From contig CAVQBD010000001.1 in NCBI GenBank assembly GCA_963710645.1, positions 682,001 through 746,000 on the forward strand: DNA of 64,000 bases. The letters run 5' to 3'. Under the pieces are notes generated by a model. The model saw only the letters and a list, made by a program, of their open reading frames with translations, had not been told where the DNA came from and did no database searches. This document shows, one piece after another, positions 35,304 to 43,911 of the stretch (the first letter of the stretch is position 1; every line of letters starts with the position of its first letter). The position numbers were made by a program, and so were the translations under genes. Origin of the DNA: FEB-10 sp963710645 (GTDB lineage: Bacteria > Acidobacteriota > Thermoanaerobaculia > Thermoanaerobaculales > Sulfomarinibacteraceae).

Positions 35304-35642
35304 TCAGAATCCCATCGCCAGCCGGACCCAACTGCACTCGTGAGTGTGCATTCGGAGGGATTGTTGTGTCTTTGGAATTTTCCAACCGGACCTGGCGGGG
35401 GGAGGAGATTCGCGAGGGAGTCTTCACAGTCGTTCTGCACCTGGGCAGATGGCTATTCAAGATGCAGGTTTACATAATATATCTTATCGGACCTTCCTTG
35501 CGTACCTTGAACTGTGGAAAACCCAGAGGTTGTGGAAAAGTTGTGGAATCCGCTCTCTCCCCCCTTCGGTTTGCGACATCAGAGCCCTTTGTGGGCCCTG
35601 CAGCGTGACGGGATGGCCGGTGCGGGCTAGACTGGCAGTCCA
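35304..35642. other. Gap with AT-rich stretch and DnaA-box-like cluster
   Basis: No convincing gene. An AT-rich segment TTTACATAATATATCTTATC lies at 35469-35488. TGTGGAAAA occurs at 35513-35521 and 35531-35539, and TGTGGAATC at 35542-35550, all on the same strand. TTTTCCACA is a DnaA-box variant in some bacteria. The location directly after parAB makes an origin or DnaA-controlled site conceivable, but three sites are few for an origin. Confidence 0.4.
35605..35633 (+). promoter_or_regulatory. Putative promoter for the lptFG fusion gene
   Basis: GTGACG at 35605-35610, a 17-base spacer and TAGACT at 35628-35633, each 4 of 6 to consensus. Only 9 bases separate the -10 from the ATG at 35643 and no Shine-Dalgarno sequence is present, so the message may be leaderless. 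Confidence 0.4.
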
Positions 35643-38084
35643 ATGAAACTCGACCTCATGGTGGTTCGTGAGGTGATCGTTCCCACGATTCTGGGGTTCG
35701 TCACTTACACATTTCTGCTGATGATGCGGGGGCTCTTCTCGCTCATCGAACAGATCTTTGTGCGCGGTCTGCCGGTGAGGGACGCCCTTGGTGTGCTCGG
35801 CGTGACCCTGCCCCACGTGATGGTGTTGACCATTCCCATGGGGTTCCTGTTCGGGGTTCTGCTCGCCGTGGGCCGGATGAGCATGGACAACGAAATCGTC
35901 GCCTTGCAGGCGGCGGGGATTTCAGCTCGAAGGCTGCTCCGGCCCATTCTCGCCGTGGGGTTGCTCCTGACCATCTTCAACGGCTTCCTTTTCCTTTATG
36001 TGATTCCCCGCTCGAATCGCGATTTGAAGGACATGAGGGTGCGGCTGTTTGCCTCCGCGCGAAACCTGGGCAGAATTCAGCCGGGTGTGTTCTACGAGGA
36101 TTTTCCCAATCTCCTGCTGTACGTGCGGGGTGTGGACCCGGCAACTACCGAGTGGGATGACGTGTTCATTTACGACAGCAGCAATTCTGGAGAAGAACGC
36201 CTCACCCTGGCCGGAAAGGGTCGCGTGATCACCGCCGCCGATCGCGAAAACGCGGCCATCGCGGCCGGAGGGGGCGAAGACCTGGACCCGACCGCGACCG
36301 ATTCTGGGCAACAAGGCCAACCCTGGATTTTGTTGGTGGACGCCGTGACCCACCAGTTCCTGAGAGCGAAACCCGAAACATACCGGGTGAACAACAACGA
36401 TGAGTTGCTGTTTCAGCCGGACTTCGGACGGACCGGTAAGGTTCGCTATGACCTGGCCATGCGGGAAAGGAACTCCAGCGATCTTGTTCGCATCGTGAGG
36501 GGCGGAGATCTGCCCGGAACCGACGACTTCGACGAGGAAGACGTGTTGCATGCCGGTTTGGAGCTCCATCGGCGGCTGACAGTGCCGGCGGCGAGCCTGG
36601 TGTTCGCTCTATTGGCCCTGCCGCTGGGAGTGGGCTCTCGAGCGGGTGGTCGCGGCCGGGGCTTTGTCCTGTCGGTGGCGGTTGTCCTGCTCTACTACGT
36701 GATCGGCAACAACGGGGAAATCATGGCCAGAGAGGGCCGGTTGCCGGTGTGGCTGGGGATGTGGTTGCCCAACATGGTGTTTGCCGCGCTGGGATTGTTG
36801 ATGATGACCCGGATGGGTCGCTGGCTCGGTGAACGGCAGGCACGGGAAGGGCCGATGTCGCGCCTGCGTAGGTGGCGCCGGGAGAGGCAGCAGGAACAAG
36901 AAGCGGCCCGGTCGGCCCCTGGCCACCCTCGCCCCTCGACGAGGGTTTTGACATCCAATCTTCGGGATCGACGTCGCTCGGCCTTTCGTTTTCCCGCCCA
37001 ACTCGACCGCTACATGGTGGCACGGCTGGTCACTCCCCTACTGATGGTGTTGGTCAGCACCGCCGCCCTGTACGTGATCGTGGATCTCACCGAACACGTG
37101 GCCGCCATGGTGGAGCACGACGCACCCTTCGGGGTCATCGTTGCCTATTACTGGAATCTGTTGCCCCAGATGGTCGTGGATGTCCTTCCGTTTGCAATGC
37201 TGATCGGGGTCTTGATCGTGCTGACCATGCTCGAGCGGCAGCAGGAACTCACCGCTTTGAAGGGTGCGGGGATCTCGCTCTTTCGCGTAATGGTGCCGGT
37301 TGCGATGGTGGCGGCCACCGGTGGGCTGTCCATGTGGCTTCTGGCCGAGTACGTGGTCCCGGACGCCAACCGGGAAAAGGAACGTCTTCTGGATGTGATC
37401 GAGGGCAAGACGGCCGCACGATCCTATCGCGTGACCGACAAACAATGGCTGTTATCCCGAGACGACTCCACCTTCTACAACTTCCTGCGCTACGATCCGG
37501 ACACCCAGACCTTGTTGCGGTTCACCCAGTATCGTGTGGACGAGGACATGCGGCTCAGGTTCCATCTGTTCGCTCATCGAGCGCGGTATACGGAGGGCGC
37601 CTGGGTTGCAGATGCCGGCTGGTTCCGCCAGTTCTTTCCCGACGGAACTGACGAGTATCGGCAGATCAATCAACCCATGAAGCTGCAGATGGCCGAGGGC
37701 CCCGAGTACTTCGGCCAGGAGTACAGCAGTCCCTCGGAGATGTCTCATCGTGAACTCCGTCAGTACATCGCCGAACTCGAGGATTCGGGTTATCAACCTG
37801 ACGAGCTGAGAGTTCGGTGGCATCAGAAATTCGCCTACCCCACGTCGGCCGTCATCATGGTCTTGCTTGCCCTCCCATTTGCTCTGAATCGCGGGGGCCG
37901 AAGAGTGACGACCATGCAGGGAGTCGCCCTGGCCCTCGGGCTCGGGATTGGCTACTCCATATTGGTCACGATCTTTGGGAAGCTGGGTGATGCGTCGGTG
38001 CTGCCACCCACCATTGCTGCCTGGGCTCCGGTCATGCTGGGCATGCTGTTCGCGGTGAACCGGATGACGACTTTGAGGACGTAG
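35643..38084 (+). CDS. Fused LptF-LptG LPS export permease
   Basis: 813 residues made of two YjgP/YjgQ units. Unit 1 (about 1-405) has membrane spans near 13-33, 53-75, 97-120 and three before 400, with a soluble periplasmic domain between about 125 and 310. After an Arg-rich linker (RLRRWRRERQQEQEAARS), unit 2 (about 450-813) repeats the same layout, including LTALKGAGISLFRVM matching VALQAAGISARRLLR of unit 1. LptF and LptG are normally separate proteins of about 360 residues that form a heterodimer with LptB. The partner lptB is at 17927. Confidence 0.9.
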   Translation: MKLDLMVVREVIVPTILGFVTYTFLLMMRGLFSLIEQIFVRGLPVRDALGVLGVTLPHVMVLTIPMGFLFGVLLAVGRMSMDNEIVALQAAGISARRLLRPILAVGLLLTIFNGFLFLYVIPRSNRDLKDMRVRLFASARNLGRIQPGVFYEDFPNLLLYVRGVDPATTEWDDVFIYDSSNSGEERLTLAGKGRVITAADRENAAIAAGGGEDLDPTATDSGQQGQPWILLVDAVTHQFLRAKPETYRVNNNDELLFQPDFGRTGKVRYDLAMRERNSSDLVRIVRGGDLPGTDDFDEEDVLHAGLELHRRLTVPAASLVFALLALPLGVGSRAGGRGRGFVLSVAVVLLYYVIGNNGEIMAREGRLPVWLGMWLPNMVFAALGLLMMTRMGRWLGERQAREGPMSRLRRWRRERQQEQEAARSAPGHPRPSTRVLTSNLRDRRRSAFRFPAQLDRYMVARLVTPLLMVLVSTAALYVIVDLTEHVAAMVEHDAPFGVIVAYYWNLLPQMVVDVLPFAMLIGVLIVLTMLERQQELTALKGAGISLFRVMVPVAMVAATGGLSMWLLAEYVVPDANREKERLLDVIEGKTAARSYRVTDKQWLLSRDDSTFYNFLRYDPDTQTLLRFTQYRVDEDMRLRFHLFAHRARYTEGAWVADAGWFRQFFPDGTDEYRQINQPMKLQMAEGPEYFGQEYSSPSEMSHRELRQYIAELEDSGYQPDELRVRWHQKFAYPTSAVIMVLLALPFALNRGGRRVTTMQGVALALGLGIGYSILVTIFGKLGDASVLPPTIAAWAPVMLGMLFAVNRMTTLRT

Positions 38085-38236
38085 GTCCCCCGCCCGCCAA
38101 TTCGAAATTCGAGATGCGAACTCCCCCACCCTCCCCGTCCGTGTCCGAGAACAGGCTGTGCCTCGTGACATAGGACCGTACGATTCATTGAGGTTTTTAA
38201 ATTGTTGCAACAAAATAATTTATGGGAAATTTTGAT
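38085..38236. other. Convergent gap with heptamers and AT-rich island
   Basis: AATTCGA-type heptamers run at 38099-38119 between C-rich blocks. The right part, about 38183-38240, is markedly AT-rich compared with the rest of the window and includes the perfect palindrome TTGTTGCAACAA at 38202-38213. It lies between two converging genes, so it may act in transcription termination, but no stem followed by a T-run was identified. Confidence 0.6.
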
Positions 38237-39352
38237 TCAATTCGCGGTGCGTGATACCACGTCACGGACCGCGAGGGCGTGGAATCTGCGCCGCAGAGGG
38301 TGGAGATCGGCTTCGCGGAAATCCGGGTGACACCGGTTGGTGAGCAACACGAAGACCGCACCGAGGCTGGGATCCACCCAGACCGAGGTTCCCGTGAAAC
38401 CCACGTGGCCGAAGGCCGAGGAGCCGAGACGGAGTCCTGCCGAACACGCCGGCGTCAGACTGAGTTGCCAGCCCAAACCCCTGACCTGGTGGAGGTCGGC
38501 CGCCACCGGAATGGTGGCCGCCTCGATCTCGGTTTGGCTCAACAGGCTCCCGGCGCCTGCCAGGTACTCCGTGGCCAACCGGAAGACCCCGTCGGCGGTG
38601 CCGAAAAGTCCCGAGTTGCCGGCTGCCCCGCCGAGAAATCGGGCGTTGCCGTCATGGGGTGCCGCCGTAGCCACGGGTGGCACTACGGATGGTGAGAAAC
38701 CCATCTCCGCCGTCATCCGCAGTTCGGGCTCGCCGGTGGCCGACCCTCCGGCCAGAAAGTGCTTTTCGGGATCCGGACTGAAACCGAGCCCATCCCGAAG
38801 CTCGAGGGGCTGCAGAACCTCTTTGTCGAAGAGACTCTGGAAAGGGGTGCCGTGTAGCTGCTCGAGAGCCTTTCCCAAGAGAATGAAACCAAGACAGCTG
38901 TATTCCACGCGACGACCGGGAGGGGCGCCGAGCTCGATACCGAGAATCGTCTGGACGATGCTCTCTGGGTCGGTTCCAAGGGCGTAGAGCGGGTACCAGG
39001 CCGGCAACCCTGAGGTGTGGGCCAACAGCTGGCTGACCGTGGCTGCCGCAAGGGGATGCCGCGAAGGGGAGGTGCCAAAGAGATCCCCGATCGTGGTGTC
39101 CAACGTCAGCCTTTCCTGACGAATGGTCAGCAGGGTGAGGGTGCCCACAACCAGCGGTTTGGTGAGCGAGGCGAGGTCGTACCAGGTTTCGAGGATTGGA
39201 GGCTCAGGTGCCTGACCGAGTCTGGCGTGTCCAGCAGTCGCGAAGCGCAACATTTCTCCCGGCCGTCCCCAGAGCGCGACTGCCGAGGGTACGACACCGG
39301 TCTGGACTGCTCTGCGGAGCAGGTCACCCACCGCCGTCTGGGTTGGATTCAC
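38237..39352 (-). CDS. Beta-lactamase-family serine hydrolase
   Basis: 371 residues of the class C beta-lactamase/DD-peptidase fold. The nucleophile motif SxxK is SLTK at residues 62-65; the second motif is YSC in place of the usual YxN; the third is HVGFTG (HxGxTG in place of KTG). LLAHTSGLPAWYP is the typical connecting motif. No signal peptide, so probably cytoplasmic. Substrate unknown; relatives include esterases and peptidases. It overlaps the upstream thioesterase gene by 4 bases. Confidence 0.88.
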   Translation of the reverse strand: MNPTQTAVGDLLRRAVQTGVVPSAVALWGRPGEMLRFATAGHARLGQAPEPPILETWYDLASLTKPLVVGTLTLLTIRQERLTLDTTIGDLFGTSPSRHPLAAATVSQLLAHTSGLPAWYPLYALGTDPESIVQTILGIELGAPPGRRVEYSCLGFILLGKALEQLHGTPFQSLFDKEVLQPLELRDGLGFSPDPEKHFLAGGSATGEPELRMTAEMGFSPSVVPPVATAAPHDGNARFLGGAAGNSGLFGTADGVFRLATEYLAGAGSLLSQTEIEAATIPVAADLHQVRGLGWQLSLTPACSAGLRLGSSAFGHVGFTGTSVWVDPSLGAVFVLLTNRCHPDFREADLHPLRRRFHALAVRDVVSRTAN

Positions 39353-39753
39353 GATCGCCGTCCACTGTCGGCTGGGGCGGCGCCGAGAACCCTCGGCCGA
39401 CCCTCGTCATCCACGTTGACATAGGTGATCTCGGCGTCGGTGACAGGGACCACCAAGGCGCGATTCCCTCGTCGGGCGGCCTCGACAGCCACCTTCACCG
39501 TCACCGAGGTTCGGCCACGGCGCACCAGACTCGTGTAGAAGCTCACCAGGTCGCCCACAAAGACCGGTTCGTGAAATTCCACCTCCTTCATGGAGACGGT
39601 GACGACCCGATCGGCACCGTGGAGTCTGGACTCCTCGGCACCTGCCTGGTCGATGTGGGACAGGATCACTCCGCCGAAGATCGTCCCAGCGGGGTTTGTG
39701 TCCCTGGGCATCATGAGGACCCTGATGGAGGTGTTGCGCTGGGGTTTCTCCAT
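39349..39753 (-). CDS. Acyl-CoA thioesterase, hotdog fold (YciA-like)
   Basis: 134 residues from the ATG at 39753, which has AGGGACAGG upstream; a longer in-frame start at 39822 reaches into less conserved sequence. The motif RVLMMPRDTNPAGTIFGGVI followed by LSHIDQAGA and VEFHEPVFVGDLVSFY is typical of YciA/BACH-type acyl-CoA thioesterases, which hydrolyse acyl-CoAs in the cytoplasm. Operon with the serine hydrolase. Confidence 0.88.
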   Translation of the reverse strand: MEKPQRNTSIRVLMMPRDTNPAGTIFGGVILSHIDQAGAEESRLHGADRVVTVSMKEVEFHEPVFVGDLVSFYTSLVRRGRTSVTVKVAVEAARRGNRALVVPVTDAEITYVNVDDEGRPRVLGAAPADSGRRS

Positions 39754-39902
39754 GAACCTGTCCCTTCGCGGAGCGTCGTGGTGGAGTCGAGTATACGACG
39801 GAGGCAGTGGGCCATCCCCCACCCGCCCAATTCGAAATTTGAAATTCGAAATGCGATCTGCAATCGGACGCGGGAGCGCGGTGACTAGTCCATACTCATG
39901 AT
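39754..39902. repeat. Divergent gap with heptamer array
   Basis: A CCCCCACCCGCCC block at 39815-39828 is followed by four heptamers of AATTCGA type at 39829-39856. Remaining bases show no other feature. Confidence 0.8.
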
Positions 39903-40457
39903 ATGGGCAGAATATGGCTCCCCGAGATCATCCGCGCCCGACCGTCGGCACCCATCGTCCTGAGGTGGGTCGTGGCCGGTGGCGAAGCGCCGAACGATCC
40001 GGTGCAGACTGTGCCGGCAGTGTTGAGAAGGGCCGGTGTCGCGTTGAGTCGGCCCTCCGATGGTGGCTGGGAGATCCTCGTGCCGTGGCGGACTCTGGTC
40101 TACGGCTTTGTTCGGCGCGACGTGGATGAACGAGCCTGGCTCACGGTGGTGACCGCCGAAGAGGCATCAGAGCTGCGGCTGGAATGCCTCCCTCAGCAGA
40201 CTCACTCCGCCCACGCAGCCGGAGCTGCCGGGGTCGCGATGATGACCGCGGCCGCATGGGTCATCGGCGGGTGGAGCGACGGTTTCGTGCCGGCCTTCGC
40301 CGTGGCAGCGGCTGGTGGTCTCTGGGTTGACTGGACTCGGGTGGCGGCCTTTCGAACCTTCGAGATGAGGCTGCGTCGTTTGGTGGAGGATGTGGGTCGC
40401 GAACTTTGGCCCGCGGCGCCGGCGCAGCTGCTGCCTCCGCCATCGCCGCGGGTGTGA
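39903..40457 (+). CDS. Hypothetical membrane protein
   Basis: 184 residues with two adjacent hydrophobic segments (about 106-125 GAAGVAMMTAAAWVIGGW and 128-146 GFVPAFAVAAAGGLWVDW) flanked by soluble N- and C-termini. No family is recognised. The N-terminal part (residues 50-95) may form a small cytoplasmic beta domain. The C-terminus is proline-rich. The reading frame is open across a gap between otherwise solid genes and codon use looks like its neighbours. Confidence 0.55.
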   Translation: MGRIWLPEIIRARPSAPIVLRWVVAGGEAPNDPVQTVPAVLRRAGVALSRPSDGGWEILVPWRTLVYGFVRRDVDERAWLTVVTAEEASELRLECLPQQTHSAHAAGAAGVAMMTAAAWVIGGWSDGFVPAFAVAAAGGLWVDWTRVAAFRTFEMRLRRLVEDVGRELWPAAPAQLLPPPSPRV

Positions 40458-40827
40458 TCCGGCGGCTGTCGGCATGCCGACACGGATCCCCCACCCACCC
40501 TCGCAGGCTATGGGGCTATGGGGCTATGAAATCCGCCGCCCAGCCGATCCTCGATGCTGGATGCTGGATCCCCCACCCCACCCCGACAAGGCAGGCCGGA
40601 CGGGACGGGCGCGTGTGCCGTCTTTAACAATGTTGGGGCTCGCCAACTGAGTCATTCAGCCCTTTGGGTCCCAACATTGTTAAAGGGGGCAACCTCGGGT
40701 AGCGCTATGGAGAGATGGGGGCGCCGAAATCAGCGTATCGAAGCGAACGCGTGGGCCGGTGCCTGGCACCGACATGCGCAATTCGAAATTCGAAATTCGT
40801 AATGTGAGGGGGGCGGGGGTTCCGGAT
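40458..40827. repeat. Intergenic repeats with hairpin element
   Basis: An 8-base GGCTATGG repeat lies at 40506-40529, GATGCTG twice at 40553-40566 next to CCCCCACCCC, and AATTCGA-type heptamers at 40780-40807. The hairpin has perfect 16-base arms at 40622-40637 and 40670-40685, flanked by GTGCCGT and GGGGGCAACCTCGGG. GGTGCCTGGCACCG is at about 40758-40771. No gene. Confidence 0.88.
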
Positions 40828-41400
40828 TCAGGTTGGGATTTCGTCCGGTGTGGAGTTTGTTTCGCCGTCCTCACCGGCGACGAGTTCCTCCGGATCGGGG
40901 AGATCCTCCGGCCGGTCGAGACCGAAGTGGATCAGAAACTCCTTCGTCGTGCGGTAAAGAAACGGTTTCCCCACGACTTTTTTGCGGCCGGCAACCCGAA
41001 GCAGCGACCGGTCGAGCAGGGTCCGGACGACCCCCGTGGAGTTGGTGCCGCGGATGAAGTTGATCTCCGGCATGGTGATGGGCTCGCGGTGGGCCACGAT
41101 GGCCAGGACCTCGAGCGCGGCCTGGGAGAGTCGCTGGCGGGCCGAAATTCCGTGAAAGATCCTCAGGTAGGGATCGAGCTGGGCCGGGGTGACCGACCGC
41201 CAACCACCGGCGACCCGCTCGAGCCGGATGCCGCTGGATGGCCGATCCCAGTCGGCCTGTAACTCGGCCAGCACGACGTCCACGTCCTCCACTAAAGTCT
41301 CTTTCTCTCCCAGGGTCTCGACCACCGAGTCGGCGGTCACGGGGCCGCGAGCGGTGAGCAGAATAGCCTCCATCAAGGCTCTGAGCTGATCACGCTCCAT
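40828..41400 (-). CDS. scpB: Segregation and condensation protein B
   Basis: 190 residues. Winged-helix kleisin-associated subunit of the SMC-ScpAB condensin. Motifs are LRALMEAILLTARGPVTADS, LSQAALEVLAIVAHREPITM, PEINFIRGTNSTGVVRTLLD and FLYRTTKEFLIHFGLDRPED, all typical of ScpB. It overlaps scpA by 11 bases, so translation is coupled. Confidence 0.94.
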   Translation of the reverse strand: MERDQLRALMEAILLTARGPVTADSVVETLGEKETLVEDVDVVLAELQADWDRPSSGIRLERVAGGWRSVTPAQLDPYLRIFHGISARQRLSQAALEVLAIVAHREPITMPEINFIRGTNSTGVVRTLLDRSLLRVAGRKKVVGKPFLYRTTKEFLIHFGLDRPEDLPDPEELVAGEDGETNSTPDEIPT

Positions 41401-42181
41401 TGGCCTGCTCCTGTTGTGCGATCTCCCCGGTGAATTCGCGCGCGCCCTTGCGCAGGTAGATTTCGGCAAACTGCCGCCGTTGTTCGGCGCAGACCGCGCC
41501 CATTCGTACCAGCTCGAGGGCGGCGACGAAGATCACGACCACCTCCTCCACGTCCGACCTGCTATGGAGATCCCTGAGCAACGGCACAACGTCTTCTTCG
41601 GTGACCCTTTTGTAGAGCTCGTTCATTGTTTCCTTGATCTTGAATCGGAGCGGCAAAACCTGTAGCGGCGGCGGGTGGGCCTCGGCGAATCGCTCCATGG
41701 CGTCCAGATAGGCTCTGGCCAGGTCTCTGAGATCCACGTCCTCCCAATCGACCTCCATCTCCTCAGGAGTCAAATCGGTGGGGACCCCCGGCGTCCACAG
41801 ACAGCGCCGGACGACGTCCTTTTCATACAGCAGGGCGGCCATTTCCTTGACGCGCCGATACTCCAAGAGGCGTTCCACGAGTTCCTCACGAGGATCTTCG
41901 CCGTCCTCGCTGTGACGTGGGAGAAGCAACCTCGACTTGAGCTGGAGGAGCCAGGAGGCCATCCAGAGAAACTCCCCCGCCAATTCGAGGTCGATCTCCT
42001 GCATGGCTTCGAGGACTTCGTGGTATTGATCGCAGATCGTCAAGATGGGGATGTCGTAGATGGAGACCTCATTCTTCTTGATGAGGTGGAGCAGCAGGTC
42101 CAGCGGTCCGGAAAAGACACCAACGTCCACCGCCGGACCGGTCGTGGTCTGGAGTTCTGCGGCGTCCTCGATCTCTTCCAT
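41390..42181 (-). CDS. scpA: Segregation and condensation protein A
   Basis: 263 residues, kleisin subunit of SMC-ScpAB. The N-terminal signature is FSGPLDLLLHLIKKNEVSIY followed by DIPI; FLWMASWLLQLKSRLLLP is the central helix; the C-terminal winged helix is present. The ATG at 42181 is chosen because the conserved region begins a few residues later and a perfect -10 lies just upstream. SMC is not in the window. Confidence 0.94.
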   Translation of the reverse strand: MEEIEDAAELQTTTGPAVDVGVFSGPLDLLLHLIKKNEVSIYDIPILTICDQYHEVLEAMQEIDLELAGEFLWMASWLLQLKSRLLLPRHSEDGEDPREELVERLLEYRRVKEMAALLYEKDVVRRCLWTPGVPTDLTPEEMEVDWEDVDLRDLARAYLDAMERFAEAHPPPLQVLPLRFKIKETMNELYKRVTEEDVVPLLRDLHSRSDVEEVVVIFVAALELVRMGAVCAEQRRQFAEIYLRKGAREFTGEIAQQEQANGA

Positions 42182-42188
42182 TCGGGGG

Positions 42189-42194
42189 ATTATA
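42189..42194 (-). promoter_or_regulatory. Consensus -10 element immediately before scpA
   Basis: TATAAT on the minus strand, only 7 bases before the scpA ATG and with no ribosome-binding site between them. The predicted transcription start would fall at or next to the start codon. No good -35 is visible. Confidence 0.45.
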
Positions 42195-42663
42195 GGGCAT
42201 TGGCGAAAGACGAAGAGCGGGCGGGGAATGGTGGATCGCGAAGAGCGACTGGTGAAGAGTGAAGAGTGGGCTGAGAAGGGTGATTTCCGGTCGCTCTCAG
42301 GGATGGGAAATCGGGACTCGGGATTCGGGACTCGAGACAAGGAACAAGGAGAATCCCGCCCGCCCGGTGCGTGAGGACGCGACGGCTGGTCACCGCGGCC
42401 ACCGGCCGCGAGTAACCGCTGGGACAGCGTTTGGGAGATGGGCGCATCGATGTCGTCAGGTCGAATCCACCGAGAAGGCCTATTGTGGTGCGGGCCTCTG
42501 GCCTGCAACGGCACATGTGTTCAAGCCCAGAATTGCTGTCGGGACGCTCCAAAGACGTTTCGGGAGGGCGGAGACTTTCGACTTTCGACTTTCGACTCAC
42601 GAGAAAATTGTCGACTGCCCCCCGCGAACCGTCCCCCGGGAGGTTCGGGTAGGGTATTCGGCA
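42195..42663. repeat. Mosaic intergenic repeats upstream of scpA
   Basis: Degenerate AAGAGTG heptamers run at 42241-42282; GGGACTC/GGAACAA heptamers for six units at 42313-42354, followed by CCCGCCCGCCCGG. The GC-rich block at 42378-42420 is the reverse complement of a block near 29692-29730. A conserved piece with TTGTGGTGCGGGC and GGCCTGCAA follows, then GACTTTC three times at 42573-42593. No gene is supported. Confidence 0.82.
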
Positions 42664-43254
42664 TCAGAGCATTGGGTCGCGGGGGCGGCGAGGGCCCAAG
42701 TGGACACCGGGTGCCACCCACAGTCGACCCACCTGGGCGCGTCGTACGCATGCTGACGGATCGTCCACCACGATCTCCTCCATCGATGCGACAACCTGGC
42801 CGAGTTCGGATGCGATCCGGCTTTTTTCCCGGGAGTCGCGCTCGGGGGGGTCGGCGATCCGGGATTGAATCTCCGGTCTCAGCAGGCCGGTTGCCCGCCG
42901 CCGAAAATCGTCCCTCCCCTCGCCCAATTCCGACACGAGTTCGGAGGGGCCCAGGCGAAAAAAACGAAGCTCCCATCCCGCCAGGAAGCCATCGAGCTGG
43001 GCCGCCAGGTCATCTTCCGGGTAGGGATCAGGTTCTTGCCACGGTTGCAGCGGGTGGCCGGCGAGATCGACGCACCTGACGTCGGAGCCATCGGGCTTCC
43101 ACAACAGGTGCAGGTGTCCGGTCCTGACGACGCGCCAGTTCGGGAGGTCAACGGTCAGCCACAACGACGCGTGGTGCCACGCTTCGGCGGCTCGCTGTGC
43201 GGCGGCGTCGCCGAAGGGGGCGACGAACAGCGGTGGGTGGACGGTGAGCTTCAC
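42664..43254 (-). CDS. Hypothetical protein, 196 residues
   Basis: Soluble protein with many Trp and His residues (AEAWHHASLWLTVDLPNWRV, TGHLHLLWKPDGSDVRCV) and an acidic/basic C-terminal half. No family is recognised. Preferred over the opposite-strand frames because it is divergent from the exonuclease gene, starts close to the shared upstream region and has a balanced composition. The exact C-terminus is uncertain since the stop lies near repeat DNA. Confidence 0.5.
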   Translation of the reverse strand: MKLTVHPPLFVAPFGDAAAQRAAEAWHHASLWLTVDLPNWRVVRTGHLHLLWKPDGSDVRCVDLAGHPLQPWQEPDPYPEDDLAAQLDGFLAGWELRFFRLGPSELVSELGEGRDDFRRRATGLLRPEIQSRIADPPERDSREKSRIASELGQVVASMEEIVVDDPSACVRRAQVGRLWVAPGVHLGPRRPRDPML

Positions 43255-43282
43255 GACCCCATGCTACACTCCGGCCGGCAGG

Positions 43283-43897
43283 ATGGGAGGATTCGAGCGA
43301 GTGGAAATCTGGGACGGCCAGATGGGTCTTTTTGACGAAAACCCAATGCGCGAAGTATCGGGGAACGAACGAGTCGTGGTCTTCGACGTGGAGACCCAGC
43401 GGTCCTTCGAAGAGGTTGGTGGTCGGAGCCAATTCCACAAGCTCGGCGTGTCCGCCGCGGTGGCCTATCGCTACGACCGCGACGAGTTTCTAAAGGTCAC
43501 GGAGGAGGACATCGGCAGGCTCATCGACCTGCTGCTCGGGGCCGATCTCGTGGTGGGCTACAACATCAAGGGCTTTGACTACGACGTACTCCGGGCCTAC
43601 ACCGATCAGGATCTCCACGCATTGCCGACGCTGGATCTCATGCAGCACCTCGAAGAGCGGTTGGGCTTCCGTCCCAAGCTCGATAGTGTGGTGGTCCCGA
43701 CTCTCAACACCTCGAAGAGCGCCGACGGGTTGCAGGCGCTCGAATGGTGGCGTCTCGGCGAGATCGACAAGATCATCGAATACTGCCAAGAAGACGTTCG
43801 GGTGACCCGCGATCTTTACAATTTCGGCAAGCGCAACAAATGCGTGATGGTGTCTCGTTTCAGCGGGACTCCCCGGAAGGTCGAGGTGGACTGGTAG
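43283..43897 (+). CDS. DEDD-type 3'-5' exonuclease-like protein (RNase H fold)
   Basis: 204 residues. The DEDD motifs are visible: VVVFDVETQRSFEEV (D, E), ADLVVGYNIKGFDYDVLRAY (D) and IIEYCQEDVRVTRDLYNFG (the YxxxD motif of DEDDy enzymes), in line with DNA-polymerase-B-like proofreading domains that occur alone. The ATG at 43283 avoids overlap with the divergent gene; a -10-like TACACT is at 43265-43270. Substrate unknown. Confidence 0.8.
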   Translation: MGGFERVEIWDGQMGLFDENPMREVSGNERVVVFDVETQRSFEEVGGRSQFHKLGVSAAVAYRYDRDEFLKVTEEDIGRLIDLLLGADLVVGYNIKGFDYDVLRAYTDQDLHALPTLDLMQHLEERLGFRPKLDSVVVPTLNTSKSADGLQALEWWRLGEIDKIIEYCQEDVRVTRDLYNFGKRNKCVMVSRFSGTPRKVEVDW

Positions 43898-43911
43898 GCC
43901 TCCACCCTCCT

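Noticed and set aside
35304..35642. parS site near parAB
   Set aside because: No sequence close to the canonical TGTTTCACGTGAAACA was found by eye here or elsewhere in the window.
35344..35646. 100-codon plus-strand frame before lptFG
   Set aside because: It covers the AT-rich and DnaA-box-like region, has no ribosome-binding site and unusual composition.
40622..40685. Hairpin as rho-independent terminator
   Set aside because: No T-run follows, the flanks are conserved among copies in both orientations, and the copies do not sit consistently behind genes.
42438..43079. Plus-strand frame of 213 codons
   Set aside because: Arg/Pro-rich composition and start inside repeat blocks; the opposite-strand frame 42664-43254 is more protein-like.
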